A stretch of 64,000 nt of DNA from Clavulina sp. PMI_390 (GCA_015039315.1 WIDE01000061.1:62001-126000), one strand, 5' to 3'; positions 24,493-36,983 are shown, counted from the stretch's first letter. A program made the numbers and translations. Notes: generated from the letters alone by a model not told the origin.

Positions 24493-26847
24493 TTACATGT
24501 CAAAATACCGGCTGAGACCTTCATGAACCGTTTCATCAGGTAATACAACACCCACATAGGTGTCAGGCCTAATAACAACGACTAAGGGCTTCTCTAAGCC
24601 TGAATTGAAGCCTGCTGCGCCTAAATATAGTTCTCGTCCAGTGCTCGCACCAATACTGGACGCAGGAAGTGGCGTGTCACAAACAACTTGGCCAGAGGGT
24701 CCAAGCGCACGTGTCAGATCTTCAACATCTTCGCTCACCAAGTCGGCGGAAGATGATACCACTAATTTGATGTCAATGAACGCATGCAGGCGAGACGGAA
24801 GGGCATCATTGATATTTTTGACGAGTTGTGCGGCAGACCATTTGCGCCCAACGAATGCGAGGATGGTGTACTTTCCACTGTAGTGAAGCAACGAGTACAG
24901 CCGGGTGGGAGCTTCTAGCTCCTTGTTTTCTGGAGAGATGGAGGTCACATAGAAATCGAAAGCACGATATCCTTCGAGTGGTGGTGGAGGGAAGCTGATC
25001 TCGTCGCCGTCCACGCTACGTACTTGTGAAGGAGCTGCATAGGAGATCCCCATGCCTGCAGCATTGAAACATAAGTGTCAGAGGCCACCATAGGATAAAT
25101 AATACGAAGTTGCTTACCAGTAATGAAGCGAGAATTCAGTTTCACAAGCCGTACGTATTCCGTTGAGTGGTTCCACGACGCCGCCGTTTGTGATGGTGGA
25201 GATTGGCTATTGAGCTTGGCGAACTGTGTTGCCCGCACAAGAGCCCCAGCGGTCTCAATGACGGTGCGAGCAACAGGACGCCGTTCGTCCTGAGAGGGAC
25301 AGTGTTAGAAAAAGGATATGAGAATGATGGCACATGGATCGTATCACTACCTCATAAGATTGAACGAGCTGCGAGCCAGCGGCACCACGGATGACGAGAT
25401 TCAGCTTCCAAACCAAATTGAAGGCGTCGGCAAGGCCGGTATTAAGACCTAGGTCGCAATGTCAGCAAGCTACCAAAAATGTTAGCCACTTCGCACAGAC
25501 CTTGGCCACCATTGACTCTGTTCCGGAAGTTATATTAGTTCACCACCCTAAAGCAAAACTATTGGCGAGATGGCTTACGAATGGACGTGACAAGCATCTC
25601 CAGCGAGTATTACGCGATCACGTACCACGAACGCTGATGCAAGCTTCTCCCGAACTGAATGAGGGATAGTTAGGATTTACTCCTGGAAGAAAGCTCTATC
25701 CAGCTTACCGGTGAACTGGCTGCTCCAATGCATGTTTGTGAAGCGGAAAGGATGAGGGCGGACCGCCTTCACAATCTTTGCTACGGCTTCCTCCTCTGTG
25801 AAGTTCGTTGATTCCATCCTTACGTAGTATCGGTCAATGACCCCCTCGCGCGGGATACGAGCGACATCATTCGTGTCGACTTGGAAATTGACAATTTCCG
25901 GTTTCCGTTCAAACGTCGTCTCGACTTCACCGTCCAATACCGCCCACGTCATTTCTGTGTCGTTTCCGATAGCGTCAAAAGTAACCTCAGGGAAAGACTT
26001 CCTCACGAATGAATGAGCTCCGTCTGCCCCGATCAGGTACTTCGACCGCACTACGATCTGCAAAACATATTTAGGGAGAGGCACCATAACACGATATGAG
26101 GAGGCTAACCACCGCGCCATCAGGTCCGTGAATTCGAGCCCACGATGGGTGTTGATTGTCAACAACATCATCGACACCAACTTCAACTACTGAGACTTGG
26201 CGGCGGACTGGTGTCCCGGCTTCTGATAGCCTCCGATCCAAAATATCCTCAAGATGAGGTTGGCCAAGCATGAGGAAATGCTAATTATGGAGTCCGTCTC
26301 AGAAGAATTAAAGGTGCCAATCCATCGGCCCGACTTACCTTATGTTCGCAGCCAGTAAGTGCCTTCCACCATGCATCCTGGCGGGAAGTGAATGCGCCAT
26401 CCTTCCAAGTTGAGCTCGCTATCAAGGAGCCGGGGATGAGACACAGTAACAGCAGGTAGCTGGGCACACTGACTTGAGCACTCGAGACCCTGGGAATGGA
26501 GTTCATCAAATATACTAGGCTTCCGCGTAGGATCATCAAAAAGTTGGAGGAGTTGGAGGGTTCGAGCATTCATAGCATCAGCGCGCCCCACGGTAAGAGG
26601 CCCAGAGCTCTTATCTAGAGGATTTTTTTAGTGCTATAAACGGTGTTAAGGACGAAACCCCCACCGAAGATCGCGAGGCTTAGCCCCAAACGCTGGGCGA
26701 GTAAAGCCGAAGCTAGGCCAACGGGGCCGGCTGATTCAGAGCAACGACGATCAGATAGTATAAGAGAGCTATGGTTCATTCTAATGCATTACCTCCAACG
26801 ATAAGTAAATCAACCGTGGTTGGGAGGGCGCTTTCTACGTTGGTCAT
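24493..26847 (-). CDS. FAD-dependent monooxygenase, phenol-2-monooxygenase type
   Basis: Class A flavoprotein hydroxylase of the PheA/TfdB group: inserts one oxygen atom into an aromatic or related substrate using FAD and NAD(P)H. Eleven exons: complement(join(24493..25055,25118..25289,25351..25448,25501..25517,25579..25654,25709..26057,26110..26280,26339..26418,26474..26614,26665..26730,26793..26847)), 595 aa, all phases consistent. Motifs are GAGPVG (residues 18-23, FAD), GRADAMNARTLQLLQLF, YLIGADGAHSFVRKSF, RVILAGDACHVHS and GQGLNTGLADAFNLVWKL. The C-terminal third is the thioredoxin-like domain of this group. One exon is only 17 nt. It is divergent from the isocyanide synthase across 890 bp, so co-regulation is plausible. 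Confidence 0.92.
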
Positions 26848-27737
26848 GTCGATCGAGAGCCGACACTTGGGATTGGGATTAGGTTGAGAAGATGGTGAGG
26901 ATGAATCAGATGGCTACGTAGTGCGAATTGATGGGATGCTTTTAAGCGCATATGTTCTTATCGTTGCCGAGGCTCAAATGAAAGTTGAGGGAATCTCAAC
27001 TCGGTGGCAGAGGCGCAGGCTAAGTCACCGACGACGATAGCGGAGAATGGGGCGCAAAGTGGGGCCTTGCCATTAAATAAAAAATTGATGCCTCAGAGCG
27101 TATCATTTGTCCGACTATCGTGGAGTCCGAGGAACACCACTAGATTTTGTCAGCACTCTATTTGCGCCGATTTTGACTTGTTGAGGTTGCAAATATGGCA
27201 TGAAGGCACCACTTGATTCATGCAGCCACAGAAGCCCAGGCTTCTCGGAACCTTTTTTCTCGCAGCACTTCTCCAAAGAAGCTACCTAAGCGGAATATCA
27301 TATGCCCAATGGAATTGGTCACTTGTATAAAGCTAGGCGATTATGCGAACAATCACTTTTCCCAAGGGCCAACAATGATGCCATTCTTATCAGTGGCCTA
27401 GTTGAAAATCCTATTACTTACTAATTTTTTACTTCGTCAAGTCTCGCCTCATGCCGTCCTGTGATCTCGCACCTATAAACTCTGGCCTGAAAGCCGGATT
27501 CGTCCTGCACAACGCGCGTGGCATGGCTGGACTGCTTCTATTCATCATAAATACATACTTTCAGCCTTCAATTTATGCGTTAGCACATGGAGTCTCTCTC
27601 TGTCACGGAGCGCACACCCGCTTGATCTCGCCTATGAAATCGTAGCTGATTTGCACCACTAATTTATCACTCGATATCCTCGCTGTCCTTAAGAGCGCAA
27701 GTTATCGTGTTTCTCCCGCTTGTCCCCCAAGAACAGT
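26848..27737. promoter_or_regulatory. bidirectional promoter of FAD monooxygenase and isocyanide synthase
   Basis: 890 bp between divergent start codons. No coding sequence supported. A TATAAAC word lies at about 27474. A shared control region for both enzymes is inferred from orientation alone. Confidence 0.4.
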
Positions 27738-30403
27738 ATGACGATTGCAATCGGCCCCGTCACGCCCCCCTTGGCTGCTGCGGTAGTCTCTTCCCGCCTG
27801 ATCAGCCCATCCATCCCACCACCCGAAACACAATCCGAAGTCGTACTCCGAATTGTTGCTATTATTGAGAATTATCTTTTAACCACTGGAGCCAATGATC
27901 AATTCAACCAATCTGGGAGAAAACTACTTGCTTTGCGAGTAAACTGGCATGTTAGTCGAGATGTACCCCTTGAACTGTATGCCATCGTCTCCAGCCTTCA
28001 TCTCTCTTAATGAAGCAACCCACACTGACCCTTTCGTGCACCCTAGGGTGCTCCCAGCTTTCCCCTTCAAATCCCCCAGCTCCAAAAAGGTCCTCGGCGT
28101 CCTCCCCGACTTTGCAGAAGAAATCGTGCTTCGCAGGTACATTTCGTGCTCTAACCTTGCTCCTGACCGACTCAACCGCTCGCTTAAGGCTGGAAGACAT
28201 ATGCCGCTCCATTGAAACCGTCTACAGCGCGGGGGCGTATCTCAATATAGTGTCAGATGGCATTGTCTATGGTGGTACGCTTGGCAATACTCCATGTTGA
28301 TCTCCAAGCCGCGTGCTAATATTAAGCCCGTTCATTCCACCAGAGCTGGTGGGCGTGCCCGATGCCCGTGTTTATCAGTACAACGCCGAACTCCGATCCG
28401 TGGTAAGAAGAATAGGGTTGTCTCACATTCGATTCGTCCGCATGCGCGACTTGCTGCGCCCAGATCAAATTGCTCTTGCCAAGGATTCTGAGGATATCTC
28501 TGAAGAAGAGTACGTTGCCGAGGCGCCGCCAACACGCGCTGCGTTCCTATCCACCGACATCGGAGCCTATGACGTCGACGAGCACATCAAGTCCGACGTC
28601 GGTGTTTTGCGAACATACCAAGGCTATATGAAATTTTTGCAACTCGACCTAGAACGGCCGGAAAAGTCTCGAACACCTTCTCCGGTTTCAGACTCTTCCT
28701 CCTCCGGTTCCTCCGGACCTACTGGTCGTCGTCACTGGAAAAAGAACATTGGCACAATTGCGAAAAATATGTTAGCAAATGGAGCGGTATGATGGCTCCT
28801 TCACACATTTGATCAATTGACTGACGACCAGGATATTCAAAACAGCGATTCTCTGCCCTCGTTGAGCGCGGATTCCCCATGGCGATCAGACTCAGCATTC
28901 ATCATCATACCAATTCTGGTCCGAAATTCGCTCTTCAAGTATTCCCTAACCTCGACAAAGCTTGTACACCAGTACGTCGTTCAGCTCCGAACTGACGCGT
29001 AGAGCTTTGCGTCTGATTCGTTCTATGTTCTCAGTGGCATAATGTTGTTGTTCTGAAACGAGACGGGTCACTCGTAATCGAACACAATGAGGACGTCGAC
29101 ATTGCCTCTCATGAGCTAATCTACCGCTACGGCCGGCCCTATTATTATCGCGAGATCGACCCCGCGATGCAAGGCTGGGGGACTACAGCCGGCGGCAGTC
29201 CTTCATTTGAGCCGCTCCACCCCTTTGGAGTTCTTGTTCGGGCCCCGGTCGCCTCTGGTGATGGCGCCAAGCCAATGTCGTGGGCAGATCTTCCTATGGA
29301 AAAGGTTCGAGAGCTTGCCAAAGGTTACTCGCTTGTCATTTTCCGGGGATTCGGTGGCGTCGGGAAGGACACGTACGTGACGAAAGCAAAGCAAATGGGT
29401 GAAGTGCAGTGAGTGTTGTCTCAGAAGTAGCACAATGCGCGCTTCTGACACACTTGATAGATCATGGGTTTTTGGTGACGTCCTAGAAGTGAAAGATGAT
29501 CCTTCCATGGACCTTAATAATGGTAAGCGAGCCGTCCTTGGAGAACAATCTCCCGTTGACTCATATATTGGTCGCTCCCAGTGCTGACTCGGGAGGCAAT
29601 GCCGATGCACTTCGATGGTAATTGCCCTATTTGGCCCAAATATTATATTTCTGATGACTCGCATTCATGTGTAGGACTATTCAAAACCAAGCACGATGCG
29701 GAAGGGACCTTGATATCCGATCCGCCTACGTTCCAGATGTTCCAGTGTCTGAATGCGCCACCTCCTTCTAAAGATGGATCCGACGCAGGAGGGCGCACGC
29801 TGTTCACGAACACCCGCCGCATCTATGAAGAAGTGTTCGCAAAATCCTCCTCCCCGTTCGCGACTGATGTGAAGAACAAACAATGGAGAGTCTTCACACC
29901 AACAAATAAAAGCTTCGGCGGCAGCGAGCTGAGGCACCCAATATCAACCATCAATCCACTCACTGGTCATTATATCCTCCGCTGGCATGAAAAATGGTAC
30001 GTCCCGGGTCAATGTGCCATACTCCGCAATATTCTCAGCATCAAACTATCTAGGCCTCAGCATATCACCACATTCAAGCCTACAATGGTTGAGATCATTG
30101 GCCTTTCCGAGGAGCGATCCAATGCTCTCTCAGATCATATCACCGAGCTCTTGTACGATCGCAGATTCGTATATGAGCACACATGGGAGACAGGTGATTT
30201 CCTTATTGCAGACAACATTGAGGTGGGTCACAGTTTGACGATTAAGATGGACCCCCCGCTCATCACCTCGCAACTTAGCTCATGCATACGAGGACTGCGT
30301 TCCAACCATGCGCGAGAGAATTATGGCGAATCCACATCAATTGAGGGAGATGATACTATCTATCCTGGTTGTTAAACTAGCAGAACTGGGCTCGAGCACG
30401 TAA
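27738..30403 (+). CDS. isocyanide synthase / TauD dioxygenase fusion
   Basis: Two-domain enzyme: N-terminal DIT1/PvcA-type isocyanide synthase and C-terminal Fe(II)/2-oxoglutarate dioxygenase of the TauD/PvcB type. Known relatives turn the amine of an amino acid (Trp, Tyr, Val and others) into an isonitrile using a ribulose-5-phosphate carbon; the partner dioxygenase desaturates or decarboxylates the product. Eleven exons: join(27738..27976,28047..28136,28189..28274,28344..28786,28846..28971,29035..29408,29461..29522,29582..29617,29675..29996,30054..30226,30279..30403), 691 aa. Synthase motifs: LVLPAFPFKSPS near residue 80, KVLGVLPDFAEE, IVSDGIVY near 132 and GVPDARVYQYNAELR. Dioxygenase motifs: SLVIFRGFGG, iron-binding H483-F-D485 in AMPMHFDG, and distal H652 in VAHAYED. 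The protein is cytosolic by appearance (no signal or membrane segment). Substrate unknown. Confidence 0.92.
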
Positions 30404-30461
30404 CACTAAGTAATAGACTAGATCCTCTTGTACCTACGGAAAGCAGTTTGGGGATGGAACC

Positions 30462-33020
30462 CTACCAATCGATTTCCCACGCGATAGGCTGATTTCCGAC
30501 CTCTACAGACTCCCTGAATGCCTCGAAGCCTGCAGCACTGAATTCTTCAATCCCATCGGTCTTGGGGACTAAATCTGCTTCTTTACCGCGTGCTCTAGGC
30601 ACATGACGGTGACGTGTGTGATCAGGCTGAGCAGAGTGAGAAAACGCGGCCCCGTATGCTGGAGAGTCTTCTGGTCCCGTTCGTGCATTCCACTCCGAAC
30701 GAGGCATCTGTTCCATTTCTCGCTGCACCTTGGCAGAGGTAGTTGGGAAGAACTCGGCCCGTCCATAAGTATCCAATGCTTCGTATTCTCTATGATATGC
30801 ATAGTTAACAAGGAAGGCTTCGTGACCGATGGGATGATAAAGGAAACTCACCTCGGGATATACTCAACAAACTCCCCACCAAATTCGACCGCTTCGTTGT
30901 TGAGCCAAGCAATCAGATATCGAGTGTACCCTTATATTAACAAGAAGTGCATGAGGGAGAGCTGAAGATGATGGAAAGGAGAAGGGTAAGACTCACATTG
31001 CTCTCGTCCGTGGAAGAACCTGAGCTCTTTGCCAGGGCCAGGATAAGTTGCCCACATTTTTTCTCTGCTAGGGAGACGAGCTTTGCCAGCCCATGTGCGC
31101 GAAAAGGCAACTGCTTGATACCTGTTCAGCGTCCATGCCACCACTAAACCGGCAAAAGTGTCGAGTCAGGATGGGTTGAAGGCAAAGACAAGAAGAGAAC
31201 TACTGACGTCGCATGATGCCCAGAGTGGGATCATCGATGTAGTGTCCCGTCCAGTGCAAAGAGCGGACATGTGTGCCATCCGTGATGAGAGGCGCGATCC
31301 TCGTTTCGGGTTCGTCATGGCCCTTGATTGTGCTGTTGAGTTGCAGGTATGGATAGTGGGAGATTAACGGTGTGATGGGCTTGGGTACCAGAGCAGATGA
31401 GACACGAACCTGTTGTGATAATCAGCGAGGAAAGGATTCGAGCGACGGAAACCGGTCGCAAAGATAATCTTTCAGGAGATCGGAGCAATTAGGATGCCGT
31501 GAGTTTCAAGAAAGCAAGAAAAGAGAGCATACATAGTCGTAGCCGGACCCAATGGTACCATTCCTCCAGGTCAGCTCGAGCTCTGCTACATCGCTGTAGA
31601 GATGATGTTTCGGGAGAGTTATCTTGGATATCTCTGGCACGATCGAGATGTTCGACGGAAGCCTGGCCAAGAAGACCTCGCGAAGTGGGTTAGTCTCGTT
31701 CTTGGGATGATACTGAGCGGAGAGCAGGGCAATCAGGGCGTGATTACTAACATCATACGAGCATGATGACATACCCGAACAGAAATTGACACCGATTGCG
31801 CAAAAGGTAGGAGATCAGTCGCGATACCGAGCGCTGAGATAGACGCTCCCACGACCAGCACGTTCTAGGTCAAGTGTAAGCTGAGTATGGTTGGGTGGGA
31901 TAGAGAAAGTACCATGCCTTTCCCGTGTATTTATCAGGACGCCGGTACTCTCTCGAGTGGATGAGTCTCTCGGGGAACGCGTGCTGCGCTTCCGAGATAC
32001 CCTCGATACTTGGGATCCACGCGGCATCGAAGTCGCCTGTAGCAACAACAATAGCATCAGCCTCCTCAGTCCACCAGTGAGCCCGTACTTTGTTCTCGTG
32101 CGGAATCCTCTCAAGCTTGCGGAGCGTAATCGTCCAGCGTTGAGCGCCCTTGGGCTTGTGGATCTTCTCGACGCGAGTGGAGTAGGACAGCACACCAGGG
32201 TATTCGACATCATTCGAGTTAATGCCATGTGCAGACGCAAACTGACGAACATATCGCTGGAGGTACTTGTTGTTTGGCTTCCAGGGCTATAAGGGAAGAA
32301 ACCATCCCTCGGTCAGCCAAGAGGCACCGCGGTGGATAGTGTATGATAAAGAGTCGATCACCCACAATGTCTGGTTGATGGTTGATCCCGGGTAGGGTCA
32401 TGATAAACTATATTGGAACGATGAGCCAAGGATAATGCCATTCAATGGGGATTCGGTTTCCACTAACGGGCGGGGAGATCGAAGACATATTGTGATAAGC
32501 TGCACTAGGCCGATGCTGCTCGCGTAAACGATACGAGGTGGTGAAACCATCCTCTCCGTCCTCGTAGACATGGGTGTAAGGAAGGGTTGGCGGGACGTCA
32601 GGAACGTAGGACAAGTTGACAAGATTGCTCATGTTGGCACTAACAACATCGGTCAGGGTACGATAAGTCCAGCACGGAAACTAAAACAAAAGAGGCATAC
32701 GGGTATGATGCAGGGACGGCAACTTCTTCGTCATAGTTCCAGTTGCCCCCTGGGCGCTCGCTACGTTCAAATAGCCTCACGTCGAAGCCATCCTGCAGGA
32801 GGACGGCGGCAGCTTGCAAACCGGCTGGTCCAGCACCGATGACAGCTACACGTCGAATCTCATGGGAGAATTGATAGAAGGCTGACCCTCCCCGACCATC
32901 ACTTTCATGCTGGACGAACGGCTCTTGCGCGTCAAACGGCTGAAAGAGTCCTTCATGAAGCGCAACGGCGACAGGAGTGTAATGCAACAGGGCGAGAATC
33001 GCCGTGAAGAGTTTTAGCAT
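30462..33020 (-). CDS. flavin-containing monooxygenase A
   Basis: FMO-type (class B) flavoprotein that oxidises soft nucleophiles such as N or S, or carries out related oxygenations. Eleven exons: complement(join(30462..30789,30852..30930,30997..31143,31208..31332,31410..31468,31533..31712,31775..31864,31918..32286,32366..32407,32468..32639,32701..33020)), 636 aa. The first 20 residues are hydrophobic (signal peptide or anchor). Motifs: VAVIGAGPAGLQAA (62-67 core, FAD), VVATGDFDAAWIP, the FMO-like HSREYRRPDKY, NVLVVGASISALGIA (second dinucleotide site) and IIFATGFR. The intron 31865..31917 has a GC donor (AAG|GC); the GT six bases downstream would create a stop. Its 3' end converges on that of the isocyanide synthase, 58 bp away. 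Paralog of FMO B at 44425. Confidence 0.9.
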
Positions 33021-33677
33021 TATGCTTGGCTATCTCTGTCGATGGCCGGGTGTGAAACCGCTGTGTCGCAAAACTACAGAGACACCTCGTAGCGCGCAGG
33101 TACCGGGGCAACCCAAGTGTCTATAAGCAAACGTTGCTGATGCAAAAGCTCACTAGTCGTAATCCAGTTTACGAGGTGGCCAATATAATGCTCTACCCCT
33201 GTCGACTCTCACGGGTCTCAACTGCCCGAGATTTGTTGATTGGTCAGAAAATGATATGGACCAGTGAATAACCTGAGCTTCACCGCCCACAATGCTCAAT
33301 GTTGTTTTTATGGTCGTCACCATGGCGCAATCGTGGGAGAGAGTGACATCACATGGGCTCATGCTGACAGACGCACCTTGACACATGGCACTGCTATCAC
33401 GTGATGAGCTGACTCATTGAATAAACTGGTCCTCAGCGACTCTGCGGCAAAGATGTCTCCCAGTGCAGGTAATACGCCATCTCATACACCACATTCCGCA
33501 TCCAAAGCCACAAATCTTCCTCCGATACACATTCACCTTTGTTGTCCTTCTCCCGAATTTCGTCTCTAGATGTCACGGAGCGTCATGCACCAGACCCCCC
33601 CGCTAGAACGAAACGAGGGACCCCAATAGAGCTACTCATTGGCCCCGAGTCCCTCGTCGAGGCGTCCGTATGTCTTA
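33021..33677. other. intergenic, no gene seen
   Basis: About 650 bp, divergent between FMO A (minus) and an F-box gene (plus). No supported coding sequence. Confidence 0.5.
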
Positions 33678-34805
33678 TGGTGCACAGTGATGAATAAAAT
33701 CCAACAACCTAAAATCGCTTTCTTGTCGTAATCTCCTTAGGCTTCTTGCATCTTTCCCCTAGAGATAGTGGGCCACGTAGCCAGATACGCGGATCTCGAA
33801 TCTCTCAAAAATCTCTCACTCACTTCCCGCCCGTTACGAAGCGAGGCCGCCAGACATTTGTGGCGAGCGGTTCTTTTCGAGAGCTCCCACCCTGAGCGGT
33901 TCTTCATCATGCAGCAATACGCGCACATCGTTCAAGATGTCCAGCTTTGTTTTACCTGTGACTATCATGAATCCGGCGACGAAAACTTCTCGCTATGTGA
34001 GAATATGCTCTCCATCCTTTTCTCGCTTCCTCGTCTTCGAACCCTCCACCTCCTTGTCTCCATACCCTCCTCTGACCACAAAACCGAATGCCGAATCTTC
34101 GCCTACTTATTGGAGGCAGACTTCTCACGCTTTCCTCCACTACGGCACCTGACCTTGAGTGGAGTTTTGCACCAAATTCATCAGCGAGAGTTGGTTCCTA
34201 AGCTGGTGACTCAGCTCCCGAGCCTCGAGGTCCTTGATTTGAAGAATGCTTATCGAGATCATGTGGAGCATTTCAAACCAGGAATGTTGCCGCGCCTTTC
34301 GAGGCTCTACGCTGCTACTATGGAGGACGTATCAGCTGCTGTTGGGTCCTCGCTTGAACATCTCACTGTTTCATGTGGCCATATTGACTCGGAAAAACTT
34401 GAGACGCTGATGTCTTTTATCAGCACATCTCTCGATTCACTGGAAACCATTCAAATCTCTGGGTCAGGGGGGCTAGGGTCCTTGATCCAAATATTCAAGT
34501 ACATGGCAAGCTTGCCCAGGCTACGCCAATTGTACATTAGTTTTTACCTCCCAATTTACCCTGTCCTACCCTCGCGATTAGTCGATCCCATTATTTCCGG
34601 AATCGAATCATCAAAGTCGAGTGGCGGGCTACGACAGCTTTCCCAGCTTTCCCTCGTTTGTCCCTCATTTGAGAAAGAAGATGGCAAACAATTCATTCGC
34701 AGGTGCTTTGATATCCTTGGTCCAGCTCTCAATTCGGTAGAGATACGCAGAACGCGACGATCTAGGAGACCCCCCAAGGTGCTGCTTGGTCGCAAGGATG
34801 AGTAA
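33678..34805 (+). CDS. F-box/LRR protein, second tandem pair copy 1
   Basis: Main exon 33741..34805. It begins in frame with FPLEIVGHVARYADLESLKN, matching the start of the next gene (FPSEITGYIAEYADIETLKN), but has no in-frame ATG before residue 6 of that motif. A start-codon-only first exon at 33678..33680 (ATG|GTGCAC) with acceptor CTTAG at 33740 gives a full, in-phase start; the same trick is seen at 17920. The total would be 355 aa. Leucine-rich C-terminal part includes MLSILFSLPRLRTLHLLV and LPSLEVLDL. Predicted SCF adaptor, substrate unknown. Confidence 0.75.
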
Positions 34806-35864
34806 GTTGATGAGACCATGTTTGCTCTCTGGACTCGTGGGACCCCTGACCTTTCTTGCATTCTCATGATTAGTTCTGGGAACATAATATTCCCTGTTGT
34901 GGTGTGAATGGCTTCACTCGACCTGAGTTCGTACCACGCTGGCCAGGATCGATGGCGGTCATCAAGCAAGCGATGACGCAGGGTCAGCTCTTACCAAAAC
35001 CAATGAATATTTTGTCGCATTTCTAGTCCGGTTAGATGTGGTATGGCTGTTCCAAATCCTCTGGAGTCACGCCAATTGAGGTCTCCCAATGCATTCTGAG
35101 GCCATGTTGTTACATTCCCAATAGACTTTTGTGAATTATATTTGAGATCACTCTCGGGACCGTTGATGCGTGTAGGGATAATCGCTAGAAACCAAGTTTC
35201 AATTTTTTGGTCCACATGTCCCTACCGAGCCTCTTATGACCTACGGACGAAAAGCTTCCTGCAGGCTGGATTGAAATCTCACATAGGCACCCACGGTCTT
35301 TGTATGCAATCACTAGCGTATCCGTGGGCATAACAAAGCTCCTTAGTTGCATATCAGGGTGGGTTGTCCTTGAGAATCCTGGATATTGCCATCTATTGCG
35401 AGGCGATCCTTGCAACTTGTGCTATCAAGCGCAAAACCCGCCCCATCCAGTGTCTTCGCGATCCCATGAATGCATCAAATGTTCCATTATGTGCTATTAC
35501 TTACGGTTCCAGCGACTAGGAGCGCAGGCTAATAATACCTTTGGAGCTAACGCCGTCACGTGCACTATTGACTAGATTTATAGCGGCGGTGGCCCCTAAC
35601 GTCAATAAGGTCCAAAGTACATCTACCTTCAGAAAACCGACCCGGTTATTCGGGTTAAACCGCTACCACTTCTCCGTATCATTGCTTCCCGACTCAAGTT
35701 GAGATCCACACGCACGCCATTCTCAGAACCGGCGAAAGGGCTCCTAATTTCCAGTCAGCGGGATTCGACTCCATTGTTATCGCCCCGTACGTCTGAATAT
35801 ACTCTGGCCGATACCTGTTCATGGATACAGTTTACTGACGTCCATGACTTAGTTCACTTGCGCT
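34806..35864. other. spacer between tandem F-box genes
   Basis: About 1.06 kb, no supported gene. A tRNA B-box-like word near 35760 has no matching partner arms. Confidence 0.5.
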
Positions 35865-36983
35865 ATGTTCAGCTTTCCGTCTGAAATAACGGGCTATATC
35901 GCCGAATATGCAGATATTGAAACACTAAAAAATCTCTCACTCGCTTCTCATTCATTGAAGAGCGAGGCATCGAGATATTTGTGGTACACCGCGCCGCTCG
36001 AGAGCCCCCATCCTGAACGGTTCTTTATTATGCAACGATACGCTTGGGCCATCAGAGACGTCCAACTCCGTTTCACTTGTGATTACCAAGTAAGCGGTAG
36101 CGAAGACTTTGACATGTGTGAAAGGATGCTCTCCATCCTTTTCTCGCTCCCTCGCCTTCATTCACTCCACCTCTTCGTCTATGTTCCTTCCTCCGAACAC
36201 AGGGATGAATGTCAGATCTTCAAATACTTCCTTGAGGCAGACTTCTCGCGCTCGCACTTGCGGAATTTGGCCCTGACGGGTGAATTATTTCGCCGCGGTC
36301 GGCGAGATTTAGTCACCAAACTCCTTTCTCAGCTATCAAACCTCGAAACCCTCGATTTCTCCGGGATTCATTTAGAGCGTAACGCTCGCTTCATATCAGG
36401 GATGCTCCCACGCCTTTCCAGGCTCACTGCTACGACCATAGAGGATTTGTCGGTTGCGGTTGGCTGCTCACTCAAACACCTGGATCTTTCATGTGGACGG
36501 CTGGACTTGGAACATATTGACATGCTGATATCATTCCTCAACACCTCGCTGCAATCGATCACCTTCTTGCGAATTCACACCTCAGGGACGCTCGAGACCA
36601 TGCATCAAATATTAAAGCGTCTTGCAATCTTCCCCGGATTACGCCGATTCTACATCCAGTTTTTCATTCTTCGGCATGCCTTCCTCTCTTCTCAATACGC
36701 CGCTCCGATTCTGTCCTCAATTGAATTTTCAAAAACCAACGGCGGGTTCCGACGACTTTCTGAACTCGCCCTCGTCGGTCCTCCTTTTGAGAGGGAAGCC
36801 GGCGAGCAGTTCATTCGTGGATGCTTCGGTATTCTTGGTGAAACCCTCAACTCAGTGGAGATACGCCAAAGGAGAGAGGGCGATGAAGCTTTGGAGAAGA
36901 CAATTCTTGTTCGTAGGGCGAGGTATGTTGACCAGATTATCCCCTGCTCGAAGGCTCGCGATATCTCTAATAATTCCATTTGA
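35865..36983 (+). CDS. F-box/LRR protein, second tandem pair copy 2
   Basis: Single-exon frame of 372 aa from ATG at 35865. It parallels the gene at 33678 along its whole length: YADIETLKNLSLASHSLKSE, HPERFFIMQRYAW, MLSILFSLPRLHSLHLFV and the conserved end FIRGCFGILGETLNSVEIR. Tandem duplicate. It lies inside the candidate biosynthetic region but nothing suggests a metabolic role. Confidence 0.8.
   Translation: MFSFPSEITGYIAEYADIETLKNLSLASHSLKSEASRYLWYTAPLESPHPERFFIMQRYAWAIRDVQLRFTCDYQVSGSEDFDMCERMLSILFSLPRLHSLHLFVYVPSSEHRDECQIFKYFLEADFSRSHLRNLALTGELFRRGRRDLVTKLLSQLSNLETLDFSGIHLERNARFISGMLPRLSRLTATTIEDLSVAVGCSLKHLDLSCGRLDLEHIDMLISFLNTSLQSITFLRIHTSGTLETMHQILKRLAIFPGLRRFYIQFFILRHAFLSSQYAAPILSSIEFSKTNGGFRRLSELALVGPPFEREAGEQFIRGCFGILGETLNSVEIRQRREGDEALEKTILVRRARYVDQIIPCSKARDISNNSI

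Noticed and set aside
31912..31917. GT donor six bases downstream of the GC donor in FMO A
   Set aside because: Using it leaves TG before the next exon's A and makes a stop codon, and it breaks the exon length shared with FMO B.
35755..35780. tRNA B-box-like sequence
   Set aside because: No acceptor stem, D-arm or anticodon arm could be paired upstream.
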